From contig JAJFUH010000050.1 of assembly GCA_021372535.1 (NCBI GenBank), positions 20,395 through 84,394 of the forward strand: 64,000 bases of DNA, given 5' to 3'. This stretch comes from a bacterium (lineage in GTDB: Bacteria; Latescibacterota; Latescibacteria; Latescibacterales; Latescibacteraceae). The notes below the pieces were generated by a model, which saw only the letters and a program-made list of their open reading frames with translations, was not told where the DNA came from and ran no database searches. Position numbers and translations under genes: made by a program. This document shows, in pieces, positions 52,811 to 61,995 of the stretch (position 1 is the first letter of the stretch; each line of letters starts with the position of its first letter).

Positions 52811-54169
52811 ATGACAGATTCAGCCCGTGGAATCTATATGACCAGACGGCTTGGAATTTTCACCGCCACAGCCATTGTGGTGGCGAACATGATCGGCACC
52901 GGAATTTTTACGACCTCTGGCATCATGGCTTCCATGCTTCCCGGTCCCGGCTGGGTGATTGTCTGCTGGCTGGCTGGCGGTCTGATTGCGGTGTCCGGCG
53001 CTCTCTGCTATGCGGAGCTGGCGACCCGTATGCCCGAAGAGGGCGGAGAGTATTTCTATCTCAACAGGCTTTATCATCCGGTGCTGGGCTTTCTTACCGG
53101 ATGGACGAGCTTTATTGTCGGTTTTTCGGCGCCGATAGCCGCATCGGCGATGGCATGTTCGGCGTATATTTATGCAGGACTTCATACAGGCGATATGCCC
53201 GGCGGCGATACGCAGATCGATCTTGTCAAAAAGGTGACAGCAGCTGCGATAATCGTGGTTTTTACCCTCGTCCATTACCTTGGGCATCGCCCCGGCTCGA
53301 TCGTTCAGAATTTTCTGACTGTCCTGAAAATAACCATCATATCCGGACTGGCGCTTGCCGGGGTCGTACTCGGCGGCGGTTCGCTGTCGAACCTTTCACA
53401 TCAGGCCGGCGGCGGTTCCGGCGGTATGGCGGTTGGAACAGCCATGATGCTCGTAATGTTCGCATACAGCGGCTGGAACGCGAGCGCATACATCGCCGGG
53501 GAGATCAAAGAGCCCCGCAAAACGCTTCCCGTTTCTCTGATTCTCGGAACAGTGATCGTAATCATCCTCTATCTTGCGGTCAATATCTTCATTTTTTATG
53601 CGGTTCCCTACAACGAAATGCAGGGGGTTATCACCGTTGTCGAACATGCCGCCGTCAGAGCATTCGGTGAATGGATGGGGGACGTTCTCAGCATATTGAT
53701 CGGAATTGCCCTTCTTTCTTCGCTGAGCGCGTTCATCCTGATCGGGCCGAGAGTATACTTCGCCATGGCGCGGGACGGGCTGTTTTTCCGTTTTGCCTCA
53801 CGGGTACATCCGCGCTACGGTGTTCCCGGTACCTCGATACTTATTCAGGGATTACTTGCCGTGATCATGGTAATGATTGGCACGTTCGAGCAGCTCCTCG
53901 TGTATCTCGGTTTTGCCCTGAGCATATTCCCATGGCTTGCTGTGGCGGGGGTGTTCATTGCGCGAAAGAAACATATCGGTGACGGTATGGCGGTTAAAGT
54001 GCGGGGATATCCCGTTGTCCCGGTTTTTTATCTCGCAAGCAGCCTCGGCCTCATGGTTGTCGCGTATATCAACAGGCCGTTCGAGTCCTCGGTCGCGATT
54101 GCTACGGTGCTCCTGGGACTACCCTGCTATTATCTCTGGATTAAAGGTTTACGCGGATTAAAGTCTTAA
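52811..54169 (+). CDS. APC-family amino acid permease
   Basis: This 452-residue protein has 12 helices of the amino acid/polyamine/organocation fold. Helix 1 has the unwound GIGTG-type motif as VVANMIGTGIFTTSG, helix 2 to 3 has LCYAELATRMPEEGGEYFYL, and helix 6 has FAYSGWNASAYIAGEIKEP. These match LAT/APC-type exchangers and symporters. The start at 52811 follows GGGGAGTCGG. The substrate could be an amino acid or related amine. It stands alone between the ABC operon and the serine hydrolase gene. Confidence 0.9.
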   Translation: MTDSARGIYMTRRLGIFTATAIVVANMIGTGIFTTSGIMASMLPGPGWVIVCWLAGGLIAVSGALCYAELATRMPEEGGEYFYLNRLYHPVLGFLTGWTSFIVGFSAPIAASAMACSAYIYAGLHTGDMPGGDTQIDLVKKVTAAAIIVVFTLVHYLGHRPGSIVQNFLTVLKITIISGLALAGVVLGGGSLSNLSHQAGGGSGGMAVGTAMMLVMFAYSGWNASAYIAGEIKEPRKTLPVSLILGTVIVIILYLAVNIFIFYAVPYNEMQGVITVVEHAAVRAFGEWMGDVLSILIGIALLSSLSAFILIGPRVYFAMARDGLFFRFASRVHPRYGVPGTSILIQGLLAVIMVMIGTFEQLLVYLGFALSIFPWLAVAGVFIARKKHIGDGMAVKVRGYPVVPVFYLASSLGLMVVAYINRPFESSVAIATVLLGLPCYYLWIKGLRGLKS

Positions 54170-54213
54170 TCTCAGTCTTCTCTCTCTTTTTCACTGCATG
54201 ATACGGAATGGGA

Positions 54214-55617
54214 TCACTCTCCGACCGCATCAAGTATCCCGGCTATAAACGAATCCAGATTCCATGCTTCCGGCTCCTTGGTCAGCCCGAGACGCACGAC
54301 CACGAGCTTTCGGGATGGGATGATCGTAAGACTCTGGCCATCGTGACCGAGTGCGAAAAAAGCATCCGGTGGCAGGTGAGGCCACTGTCCTTTTCCGGGG
54401 TGGGCGGCGCTTCCGGCATTGGTCCAGAAATGCGCGCCGTATTCTCCAGCAGGATCGGTCGGAGTCGGCGTTTTGCTGTAGGCAACCCATCCATCGGGAA
54501 GGATACGCTCTCCTTCCCAGACGCCGTCCTGCAGGTAGAGAAGGCCGAACCGCGCCCAGTCGCGGGCGGTTGCATACATGTATGTCGATCCCACGAATGT
54601 TCCTGACACATCGGGTTCCAGAACGGCGCTGCGCATGCCGATACGGTCGAAGAGAGCGCTGTGCGGAAAAGCAAAGTAATCGGGCAGTGTCCCGCCGACA
54701 GCGGTGCGGATAATCCGTGCAATGATATTCGATGTTCCGTTGGAATGAGCCCATCGTGTATCGGGCTTTGCTGCGAGTGGCTTTCCGGCTGCATAAGCGG
54801 CCATATCGGGACTTCCGAACATGATGACCGAGTCGGTAAGGGGAGGATGAGAATCGTCGAATGTCAGGCCGCTGCTCATCCTGAGAAGCTGATCCGTGGT
54901 AATGGCGCCGCACGGGTCGCCGGGAGAACTCCACTCGGGTACGGGCGCCGGCTCATGAACGGAAAGCTTCCCCTGACAGACCAGGATTCCGGCGAGCGCA
55001 TTCATCACGCTCTGTGTCATGCCATAACCGAGGAGGGGCATATCCTTCGTAAAATCAGGGGCATATCGTTCGGCAATGATATGGCCGTCATACACGACTA
55101 CAACTGCCCGTGTCCGCCGGTGAAGTTTGGGGTCCGGTTCGGAAAATGCCTCGTCCATGATGGATTTAAGCTTCTGAGTGTCGATCCCAGCCGGAAGGTC
55201 CTCGCTCACGATCAAGTCACCGGAAGGCCAGGGAAGATTTTTCTGATTCTGGGGTGTGGATTTCCTCCCGGTATCTGCCTGTGACCGTAATTCATCCTCG
55301 GTACACCCGGCCAGAAGCGTGCTGCCGAGCCCTTCGCGAAACAGTGCGCGGCGCTGAATGACTCCGAACGCCGTCGCGGTGACCGCATGATTCGCTGTAT
55401 CGACTTCCAGACGGATATAATTCACGGAATGGTGGAGGTCCTCGTTCATGATGGACTCGGGGCTCCGGCCCGAAACGAACACGCCCGAACAGAGCATTTT
55501 CGCCTCGACTCCCGCGCCGGCGGAAAGGAGCCGCCAGAGATAGTAGTCGGCATACCCGAACAGGAGAACGACAATGATAATAGCGATTCCCAGAAGAATC
55601 TTCATGTTTATTTTCAT
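54214..55617 (-). CDS. Beta-lactamase-family (serine hydrolase) homologue lacking catalytic Ser/Lys
   Basis: The start at 55617 gives a 467-residue protein with a membrane helix (MKILLGIAIIIVVLLFGY). The body is a class C/6-aminohexanoate-dimer-hydrolase-like domain: AVVVVYDGHIIAERYAPDF, LRMSSGLTFDD, GMRSAVLEPDVSGTFVGSTYMYATARDWARFG in parts, and GHDGQSLTIIPSRKLVVVRLG. The nucleophile motif S-x-x-K, expected as GWSMTKS, reads GYGMTQS (G199, Q202), and the YxN-like position reads HSNG (His for Tyr). The fold is intact but the catalytic Ser and Lys are gone, so it is probably a pseudoenzyme. Alternatively a neighbouring Ser (S203) is used. It is convergent with the permease gene. Confidence 0.85.
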   Translation of the reverse strand: MKINMKILLGIAIIIVVLLFGYADYYLWRLLSAGAGVEAKMLCSGVFVSGRSPESIMNEDLHHSVNYIRLEVDTANHAVTATAFGVIQRRALFREGLGSTLLAGCTEDELRSQADTGRKSTPQNQKNLPWPSGDLIVSEDLPAGIDTQKLKSIMDEAFSEPDPKLHRRTRAVVVVYDGHIIAERYAPDFTKDMPLLGYGMTQSVMNALAGILVCQGKLSVHEPAPVPEWSSPGDPCGAITTDQLLRMSSGLTFDDSHPPLTDSVIMFGSPDMAAYAAGKPLAAKPDTRWAHSNGTSNIIARIIRTAVGGTLPDYFAFPHSALFDRIGMRSAVLEPDVSGTFVGSTYMYATARDWARFGLLYLQDGVWEGERILPDGWVAYSKTPTPTDPAGEYGAHFWTNAGSAAHPGKGQWPHLPPDAFFALGHDGQSLTIIPSRKLVVVRLGLTKEPEAWNLDSFIAGILDAVGE

Positions 55618-55773
55618 CGTACCTGGTCCCCTGGCCATGGAGAAAAGTTCAATCGTTAACATACTGACGCCTGTGATACAACATTGCAGCAGATTTTATT
55701 CTGCTGGTCATATAACCTGAATTTTTTGTAATCTTTTGAATAGATCGTATTATACGTTATCTCCCTTTGGTAA

Positions 55774-56430
55774 TTACTTTTTCGGGTACCCCACTGTCTG
55801 GGCAAGGATGATTTTCTGGTCCTCCCGCAGCTTCATCGCTTCGGCAAGAGCTGTTCTGTCGAGTCCCCCGCGCACGACTGTCGCCAGCCCTTCGGAAGCG
55901 CAGAACAGATAAATATTCTGGCTTATGAATCCGGTGTCGCAGGCTGAATAAAAATCACATTGCTCTTGTGCCGCGTTCCCTGTTCTCGAAAAATCAGCCA
56001 CATAGATGAGGTTGAGCGCTGCTTCCGTGACGAATGGCTGACGGCCGGTCTGTGCCCTGATATCGCCCGCAACAACTGGGTTCAGGCTGTGAGCTTTGGG
56101 ATCATAGAGATACAGCCCCTCTGCCGATGCGACATAGATATCGATCTCCTGCCAGTTCATCGCTGAGGGGGCGGTACGTTTCCCCGATTCGGGACGGTTG
56201 ATTCCGAACGCTGCCCACAGGAGGTTCGAGAGCACCTGAGGCGGGAGGCTCTCGCTGCTGTATTCACGGATGGTCTGACGTTCGTTGAGCGCCTGCATGA
56301 GAGGTTTACCGCCCTCTTTCTGCGGTGCTGGCAGAACTATGGGTTTGAGTTCCTGGGCGACGGTCACAGCGGTCAGCATACACAAAGCGGCCATTACCAG
56401 AGCGGTTGTTACAGTGATTCGTTTACTCAT
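55774..56430 (-). CDS. Exported SagB-type nitroreductase-fold protein
   Basis: ATG 56430 has GAGGAAGG upstream. The 218-residue product has a signal (MSKRITVTTALVMAALCMLT, cleavage near TVAQ) followed by a nitroreductase fold: RQTIREYSSESLPPQVLSNLLWAAFGINRP (in parts), RTAPSAMNWQEIDIYVA with FMN-phosphate contacts, and GFISQNIYLFCASEGLATVV. Export of a flavin enzyme without a Tat signal is unusual. It may load FMN outside or act without it. Family members reduce or oxidise small substrates with FMN; the one here has no named substrate. Confidence 0.88.
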   Translation of the reverse strand: MSKRITVTTALVMAALCMLTAVTVAQELKPIVLPAPQKEGGKPLMQALNERQTIREYSSESLPPQVLSNLLWAAFGINRPESGKRTAPSAMNWQEIDIYVASAEGLYLYDPKAHSLNPVVAGDIRAQTGRQPFVTEAALNLIYVADFSRTGNAAQEQCDFYSACDTGFISQNIYLFCASEGLATVVRGGLDRTALAEAMKLREDQKIILAQTVGYPKK

Positions 56431-56693
56431 GACATGACCTTCCTCGGTAAAAAGTGTAACGGAACAGCAGACGGTTGATTCGTGCAATAATCACATACGC
56501 TATGCCCCTCCCGGAGAGACAGATAGCACTATTAAATCATTATCTGTGTCCAGTAGTTGTTAATATAGTAAAAAGAATTATCGAATACGTTGAGAAAAAT
56601 ATGTTTGTATTCAGGAGTGATAATGATTGAAAACAGGAGAATATGATAAAATTTCACGGAAGATAACACCATGCAGTTCAGTAACGACGCATG

Positions 56694-57554
56694 TTATCTG
56701 GCCTCGTTATAAATGATCTCAACAAGCGCTTTTTCCTGGTCATCAAATTCTTTCTTTATCTCTTCGATGCTCTTTCCGCTGCTCATGAGCGATTTCACTT
56801 TTTCCTGACGGCCGGTCATCGCTTCGATGGCGCTCCGTACACCTTCACGGTCGGTCATTTCGGAATGACCGCTGCAGAAATGCTCGGCATCAAGCGTATC
56901 GAGCATCTTTTTCAGAGTGCTGACATGCCCGAAAGAACTGCCGCCTTTATAGGCATGAATGAGTTGGGGACGGTTCGGGGTGAGCTGGTCTCCGACAAAG
57001 GCTGTCTTTTCTTCCGGAAAGTACACCACAATGTCACCGGTCGTATGTCCGATGCCGAAATACCGGAGTTCGATCTTCTTTGAGCCAAGATAGATATCCA
57101 TCTTGTCCCGGAAGGTTATCGAGGGTATGAAGGGAGCCAGCTCGGGCGTGTTCCATTCAGAGGGTGAGCCATCACGTCCGGTGTGGAAAAACTCCGCGCG
57201 GCAGTTTTCATGCCCGATAATTGTGACCGAACCGGGAAAAAACCGGTTGCCCCTCACATGATCCGCATCGCTGTGTGTGTCGATGAGGTAGAGTATGGGT
57301 TTGTCGGTGATGCGGTGTATCTGGTCGATCACCTGATCCACCGACTGTTTGTCCATCTTGGCGTCGATGACAAGAACCCCGGTATCGCCGATATATACTC
57401 CGCCCTGGGCTCCCTGGCCGCCCATGGTTTCATATAGCCGGTCGGAAATCTTACGGAAGGTGACCGGTCTTGCTTCACGCTGCTGGGCATAAGCGAATGA
57501 GCCTGTAATGATGAACAGACATGGAATGATGATAAATACAAGCTTCCTTTTCAT
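56694..57554 (-). CDS. Exported MBL-fold hydrolase with altered metal motif
   Basis: This 286-residue protein has a signal peptide (MKRKLVFIIIPCLFIITGSF, cleavage near AYAQ) and a metallo-beta-lactamase fold (GGVYIGDTGVLVIDAKMD). The HxHxDH motif reads THSDADH (H94, D96, D98, H99), so the second His is Asp. Further ligands are visible in FGIGHTTGDIVVYF, FVGDQLTP and CSGHSEMTD. The C-terminus is a helical extension (about 235-286). The altered ligand changes at least one zinc site. A lactonase or glyoxalase-like role is possible but not readable. Confidence 0.87.
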   Translation of the reverse strand: MKRKLVFIIIPCLFIITGSFAYAQQREARPVTFRKISDRLYETMGGQGAQGGVYIGDTGVLVIDAKMDKQSVDQVIDQIHRITDKPILYLIDTHSDADHVRGNRFFPGSVTIIGHENCRAEFFHTGRDGSPSEWNTPELAPFIPSITFRDKMDIYLGSKKIELRYFGIGHTTGDIVVYFPEEKTAFVGDQLTPNRPQLIHAYKGGSSFGHVSTLKKMLDTLDAEHFCSGHSEMTDREGVRSAIEAMTGRQEKVKSLMSSGKSIEEIKKEFDDQEKALVEIIYNEAR

Positions 57555-57625
57555 ATCATTATCTTCCTGTTTCGGTATGTGGTGTATGGTTTTCCGTACA
57601 ATCCGTCCGGACGGTAAAATCTGTG

Positions 57626-58480
57626 TTATTCACGGCCCATATTCGCCGCTTTTACGAGGATGCCGGGAATGGCTTCGTCCATGATTGCCTTCACATCCTC
57701 ATAGCGGAACGTCCGCTCCTCGAATGAACGCCGTTCAAGCGCCCGTATGAACCGTTCCTCGAACTCCCTGAAATATGCCCCGTAGATATGGTAGCTGTCG
57801 GCCTGGTGGACATACCGCCCGATCTTTATCTCTCTGCCGGACTGTTCGGCGATCATCCCGGCGATCTTTTTCTGGAGCTGTATGAACGCGAACATGTTCA
57901 TGAATGCCGCCTTATAGGCATCGTTGGAACGGAATCTGATGTTGGTGTTCAAATACCACGCGCCGTCGCCGCCCTCGACGAGCCTGCACCAGATGCTCTG
58001 GAGACAGGCGGGGTCATAGCAGGAGTTGTCTTCCCACACTTTCCATGTGATTGCCTGAGCGCGGCGTGTGTGTGGAGTTTGAGCCAGCTTGCCTGCCAGC
58101 AGTTCGATCTGATTGTATACGGTGTCCGTACCGGGAACAGAGTAGTCAAACAGCCGCTGATGATAGGTATATTCCCACCGTGTATCATTGGGGTCTTCTG
58201 CGTTTATTCGGACGCAGTGATCCTTGATGCCGTCGAGGACTTCCATAACGTATTCCTGAAGGTCCTCGATCCCTCCGGGGAAATCCTTGTGGATCATCGG
58301 TTCCGCGAGCGGATTTTTTATGACCACGGTCATGGAACAGTCTTTACTCGGTGGGTCATCGGGTTTGTCGTATTCGGTTTTTATGTTGCATCCCTCATGA
58401 TACACTTTTATCAGAGACTTCTCCCATGCTTCGGCAAGACATTCGCCTTCAGCCATCAAAACGGGAATGTTTCCGGTCAT
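57626..58480 (-). CDS. Thymidylate-synthase-family protein, methanogen-like type
   Basis: GGGAGGATTA before ATG 58480 fixes the start; the longer frame to 58687 has none. The 284-residue protein has the ThyA core: RRAQAITWKVWED (phosphate Arg), the catalytic Cys in DPACLQSIWCRL (C159), the nucleotide-binding RSND (184-187), and DSYHIYGAYF with the dUMP-contacting His/Tyr. N-terminus and spacing resemble the archaeal/methanogen-type ThyA rather than E. coli ThyA (about 264 residues). It should methylate dUMP or hydroxymethylate a related pyrimidine nucleotide. No dihydrofolate reductase gene is adjacent. Confidence 0.85.
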   Translation of the reverse strand: MTGNIPVLMAEGECLAEAWEKSLIKVYHEGCNIKTEYDKPDDPPSKDCSMTVVIKNPLAEPMIHKDFPGGIEDLQEYVMEVLDGIKDHCVRINAEDPNDTRWEYTYHQRLFDYSVPGTDTVYNQIELLAGKLAQTPHTRRAQAITWKVWEDNSCYDPACLQSIWCRLVEGGDGAWYLNTNIRFRSNDAYKAAFMNMFAFIQLQKKIAGMIAEQSGREIKIGRYVHQADSYHIYGAYFREFEERFIRALERRSFEERTFRYEDVKAIMDEAIPGILVKAANMGRE

Positions 58481-59006
58481 TAATCCTCCCTCTATATGTA
58501 AACGATTCGATGATATCCACCAATGACAACACAAGAAATCTGAATACAGATAAATCGTCCCGATCCGATATGGTGAATTTGAATAAAATTGATCGAAAGC
58601 AATTTCTGCAATGTTCAGGATTATCGGTACAGGACACTGCTCCGAAAACATCCGGCAGCATGTAACTATAGTATCATGTTCCGGCAAATGTTGTCAAGGT
58701 ATTTCTACATCATCCAGCATGTAAGCGTGCAAATACAGATTAATCTCATTCGTCCCTGCAGAATTTTTTCCCTCAGTCCCTATGTTCCTTAGTCTCTCTG
58801 TCACTTTATTATCATACATTTCAAAAAAAAAGTAAAAAAAATTGGAACCCCTTTTTTTTCAGGGAGTATAATTAGCTGAAAACGAGAGCGTTTTAAAACA
58901 GGTTCGGCATATAACAAAAAGGAGAGTGCCTGCGCAGGATTGATAATGAGCTGTAGTTTTTCAGGTTGATACAAAAACTCAAAATCAAACCTTATGGAGG
59001 TGCTCT
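58481..59006. other. Divergent intergenic region between thyA-like and degP-like genes
   Basis: This 526-base region contains the promoters of both genes. A perfect TATAAT at 58867-58872 lies ahead of the degP-like gene, preceded by GGAACC 17 bases upstream (a weak -35, reminiscent of stress promoters). The rest is AT-rich, with short frames that are not supported as genes. Confidence 0.5.
58844..58872 (+). promoter_or_regulatory. Candidate promoter of the DegP-like gene
   Basis: TATAAT at 58867-58872 is a perfect -10. Seventeen bases upstream is GGAACC (58844-58849), unlike TTGACA but similar to the GGAAC-type -35 used by envelope-stress sigma factors. A leader of about 130 bases would result. 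The sigma assignment is uncertain. Confidence 0.35.
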
Positions 59007-60491
59007 ATGTTTACCACAGTATCCAAACCCACCATTTCTGTTTTTCATCGGCTTGCCGGTGTTGTTCTTGTAATTGTTTCTCTTGTTGTTTTTTCCGGTG
59101 CTCCCGCATATGCTCTTGCCCCTGTGATCGAACAGGGAAAAATCATCGAGAGTCCATTCACAAAAATCTACGAAAAGGTTGCGCCTTCTATTGTGCGGAT
59201 TGATGTCAAGGCTGAAATAACCGAAAGCCAGCAGGACATCCCGGCGCCTTTCCGGCAGTTTTTCGGAGTTCCTCAGCAGCAACAGCATGAGCTTGTCCAG
59301 GGCATGGGTTCAGGCGTAATTATCGACCGTGATGGTCATGTACTCACCAATCACCATGTCATCGACAGCGCCGAAAAAATCACCGTTAAACTGAATGAAA
59401 ACGAATCCTATGATGCCAAAGTCGTGGGAACAGACCCCGAGACGGACATAGCTGTAATACAGATGGAGCTTAAAGGTAAAAAGCTTCCCGAGGAATATGT
59501 TGCTGAATTAGGCAATTCCGATTCGGTCAAACCCGGCGATTACGCCATTGCGATCGGTAATCCCATCGGTCTCGAACGGACGATCAATGTGGGGGTTGTC
59601 AGTGCAGTCGGCCGTCACGGCTTCAATGTTGCGGGCTCGCAGTCACCGCAGTTCCAGAATTATATTCAGACCGATGCCCAGATCAATCCGGGAAATTCCG
59701 GCGGTGCTCTTGTCGATATCGACGGCAAGGTTATCGGAATAAACGATATGTATACCGCCCAGTATGCCGGAATCGGTTTCGCGATCCCTGTCAATCTCGC
59801 ACGGAATGTCATGACCCAGCTTATCGCAAAGGGTGAGGTCAAGCGAGGCTTCGTGGGTATCCGTCCCGAGGAGATCACGAAAGAAATCCAGGAAGCCATG
59901 AATCTTCCCGGCAAGGAGGGAGTTCTTATCAAGGAAATTCTCCCTGACACCCCCGCCGCTAAGGCCGGTCTCAAACACGGCGATGTTATTGTGACGCTCG
60001 ATGGCAAAAAAGTGAAGGATTTTCAATCGTTCCTGTTCGAAATCGGCAATCATGCCCCGGGAGATACAGTGAATCTCGGCTATATACGGGAAAGCAAGGA
60101 TCGTTCGGTGAAGCTGACCCTGTCCGAGCGCCCGGCTATTACGCTTGCTCAGAATGGCAGTGCAGCCCCGGGAGATAACGGGACATTGAGCTGGCGGGGT
60201 ATCCATGTCGTCGATATCGGCAGCCCTGCAGCCCGTGATTTCAACCTCGGCGATGTCAAATACGGAGTCGTCGTGGTTAAAATCGATGAAAACAGCCCCG
60301 CTGTGGACAGTAATCTCAATGTCGGAGATGTCATCGTCGAGATCGACTCGAAAGAAATCAGAAGCACGAAGGATTTTGCCGGTATGAAGGATAATCCGGT
60401 ATTCAAGAACAAAACAATCCTCCTGTATCGTGAGCGCTTCTATCCCGATGGCCAGGTTGACAGGGGATTTGTCGCAGTAAAAAGTGCGTAA
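59007..60491 (+). CDS. degP: DegP/HtrA-type periplasmic serine protease
   Basis: This 494-residue protein begins with a signal peptide (about 1-36) and GGAGGTG before the start. The trypsin-like domain has His in LTNHHVIDSAEKITV, Asp in DPETDIAVIQMEL and Ser in QINPGNSGGALVDI. PDZ1 (about 290-375) starts GFVGIRPEEITKEI and PDZ2 (about 400-490) covers GIHVVDIGSPAARDFNLG. A Q-loop-like region with QQQQHE near residue 95 is present. It degrades or refolds misfolded envelope proteins. It stands alone and is followed by a long-stem terminator. Confidence 0.95.
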   Translation: MFTTVSKPTISVFHRLAGVVLVIVSLVVFSGAPAYALAPVIEQGKIIESPFTKIYEKVAPSIVRIDVKAEITESQQDIPAPFRQFFGVPQQQQHELVQGMGSGVIIDRDGHVLTNHHVIDSAEKITVKLNENESYDAKVVGTDPETDIAVIQMELKGKKLPEEYVAELGNSDSVKPGDYAIAIGNPIGLERTINVGVVSAVGRHGFNVAGSQSPQFQNYIQTDAQINPGNSGGALVDIDGKVIGINDMYTAQYAGIGFAIPVNLARNVMTQLIAKGEVKRGFVGIRPEEITKEIQEAMNLPGKEGVLIKEILPDTPAAKAGLKHGDVIVTLDGKKVKDFQSFLFEIGNHAPGDTVNLGYIRESKDRSVKLTLSERPAITLAQNGSAAPGDNGTLSWRGIHVVDIGSPAARDFNLGDVKYGVVVVKIDENSPAVDSNLNVGDVIVEIDSKEIRSTKDFAGMKDNPVFKNKTILLYRERFYPDGQVDRGFVAVKSA

Positions 60492-60529
60492 CCGGTGAAA
60501 GTAGTTTTTAGCATACTATACCATTGATA

Positions 60530-60616
60530 AAACGAGCGGAAGAGCAGGGCTGAATCGAAAGCAGGGGCGACTGAAACAGATGGTTCGGTTTCCTGCATCT
60601 TTCGCTCGTTTTTTAC
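60530..60616 (+). terminator. Long-stem terminator after the DegP-like gene
   Basis: AAAACGAGCG-GAAGA-GCAGG (60530-60549) pairs with CCTGCATCTTTCGCTCGTTTT (60592-60612) in a near-perfect stem of about 20 bp, with a T run and an internal arm. It lies about 40 bases beyond the stop. Confidence 0.75.
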
Positions 60617-60656
60617 GACACCTGCACGTTCAACTGACTCGATTGATTCAATATTA

Positions 60657-60703
60657 TTTTACCACAAAGACACAAGTAGGGGTAATTCATGAATTACCCC
60701 TAC
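60657..60703. repeat. Dispersed repeat with a perfect 28-base palindrome
   Basis: ACCACAAAGACACAA (family D) abuts a perfect 28-base palindrome at 60676-60703, whose left arm is GTAGGGGTAATTCA. It will form a strong hairpin or cruciform. It lies in the gap before the radical SAM gene. Confidence 0.8.
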
Positions 60704-60848
60704 GATGTAACATCGGTCAGGTTCGAAAAAACAGCGAAAATCAGCGTTCCATCACATTTATAAACAAGCCGGGCATACATCCACCGTATTTTTCACTCCG
60801 CCCTCACAAATCCTTGCCGTCAGATACGATTGATTGTATCTTGTTTGC

Positions 60849-61817
60849 ATGAAACCTGTTATATGCAATTACTATGTGACCTGCCGGTGCAATGCGCGCT
60901 GCGGATTCTGTTCAGTCTGGCGTGAAAACGGGGCTTCGGCTTCGGAGGAATCATCGCCCGCCGTGGTGTGCAGAAACCTCGGGGATGTGAAGCTTCTGGG
61001 AGTGAAAATTGTCGATTTCACCGGCGGAGAACCCCTTTTGTATGAGGGTTTGCCGCAGGTGCTCGCGTATGCCCGGAATATCGGGCTGAGAACCACGGTC
61101 ACCACCAACGGTATACGGTATGTCGAACGGGCGTCCGGGCTCTCCGGTCTCGTTGACATTCTCCAGTTTTCCCTTGATGGCGCAGACCGTGCAACCCATG
61201 ACCGTGTGACCGGCGTACCCTCCTTCGACCGTGTCATGGAGGGTTTGGAGGTCGCCCGCCTGCTCGGCGAACGCCCCGGTCTGATTCATACGGTCACCGA
61301 TGAAAATCTCGGGGCTGTGCCCGATGTGTGTGCTCTTGCACGGAAGCTCGACGTTCTTCTGTTCCTCAATCCCTGTTTTTCCTATTTCGGCAATGGCGGT
61401 CTCTCGCGTGAAGGTGCGCTTAAGCTCGAGAATATGAGAGTTGGCAGCGGCGTCACCATCGACCGGGGATTTCTGAAATTCCTCATCGACGGCGGCAACA
61501 AAATGTCTTCTCCGCGCTGTCTGGCGGTCAGCTCGACCATCGTGATTTCTCCCGACGACAAGCTCCTGCTGCCGTGTTACCACCGGAAAGTCAGGTCTGT
61601 TCCCATCAACGGCCGTCTGCTGGCGCTGCGAAAATCGCGGATCGTCCATGAGGAACAGAGCCGTGAGGGCCGGTATCCCTTCTGCGAGGGATGCGCGATA
61701 AACTGTTATCTGCGGGCATCGCTGTTCAGAAGCCTCAACCCGTATTTTCTGCCGAGTCTGCTGTCGGCGGCTGACTACCTCTACGCCCGGTGGCGCATGA
61801 CGAAATCGGTTTCCTGA
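60849..61817 (+). CDS. Radical SAM protein with C-terminal Cys cluster
   Basis: The 322-residue protein contains the radical SAM CxxxCxxC motif in CNARCGFCSVW (C14, C18, C21), then VDFTGGEPLLYEG (the GGEP motif) and TTVTTNGIRY. A C-terminal Cys-rich segment (CYHRKV and CEGCAINCYLRASLF) suggests a SPASM/twitch-like auxiliary iron-sulfur site. It is expected to modify a peptide or cofactor precursor, but none is encoded nearby. ATG 60849 lacks a good ribosome site and TTG 60834 is an alternative start. Function unassigned. Confidence 0.85.
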   Translation: MKPVICNYYVTCRCNARCGFCSVWRENGASASEESSPAVVCRNLGDVKLLGVKIVDFTGGEPLLYEGLPQVLAYARNIGLRTTVTTNGIRYVERASGLSGLVDILQFSLDGADRATHDRVTGVPSFDRVMEGLEVARLLGERPGLIHTVTDENLGAVPDVCALARKLDVLLFLNPCFSYFGNGGLSREGALKLENMRVGSGVTIDRGFLKFLIDGGNKMSSPRCLAVSSTIVISPDDKLLLPCYHRKVRSVPINGRLLALRKSRIVHEEQSREGRYPFCEGCAINCYLRASLFRSLNPYFLPSLLSAADYLYARWRMTKSVS

Positions 61818-61907
61818 CTGCACAATTCATGAAATGTCCGAAACAGGTTATTCTCTATGTGACACTGTTCTGGTGAATATTGAATTTTACTGATATTTAT
61901 AATAATA

Positions 61908-61940
61908 GATGCCGAAATAAATTCGGCAAGACATCATCTG
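61908..61940. repeat. Dispersed palindromic repeat, family A-prime
   Basis: GATGCCGAAATAAATTCGGC and the adjacent GACATCATCTG match the core of the copies at 11402-11470 and 12806-12880. It lies upstream of the sulfatase gene. Confidence 0.75.
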
Positions 61941-61995
61941 TTGTCACCGTATTTTTTCACCGGAACGATAAATCGTAACTGATACCGGGGGTGTC

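Noticed and set aside
11262..61940. Insertion sequences associated with the repeats
   Set aside because: No transposase gene or IS-type terminal repeat with target duplication was found; only short palindromic units are present.
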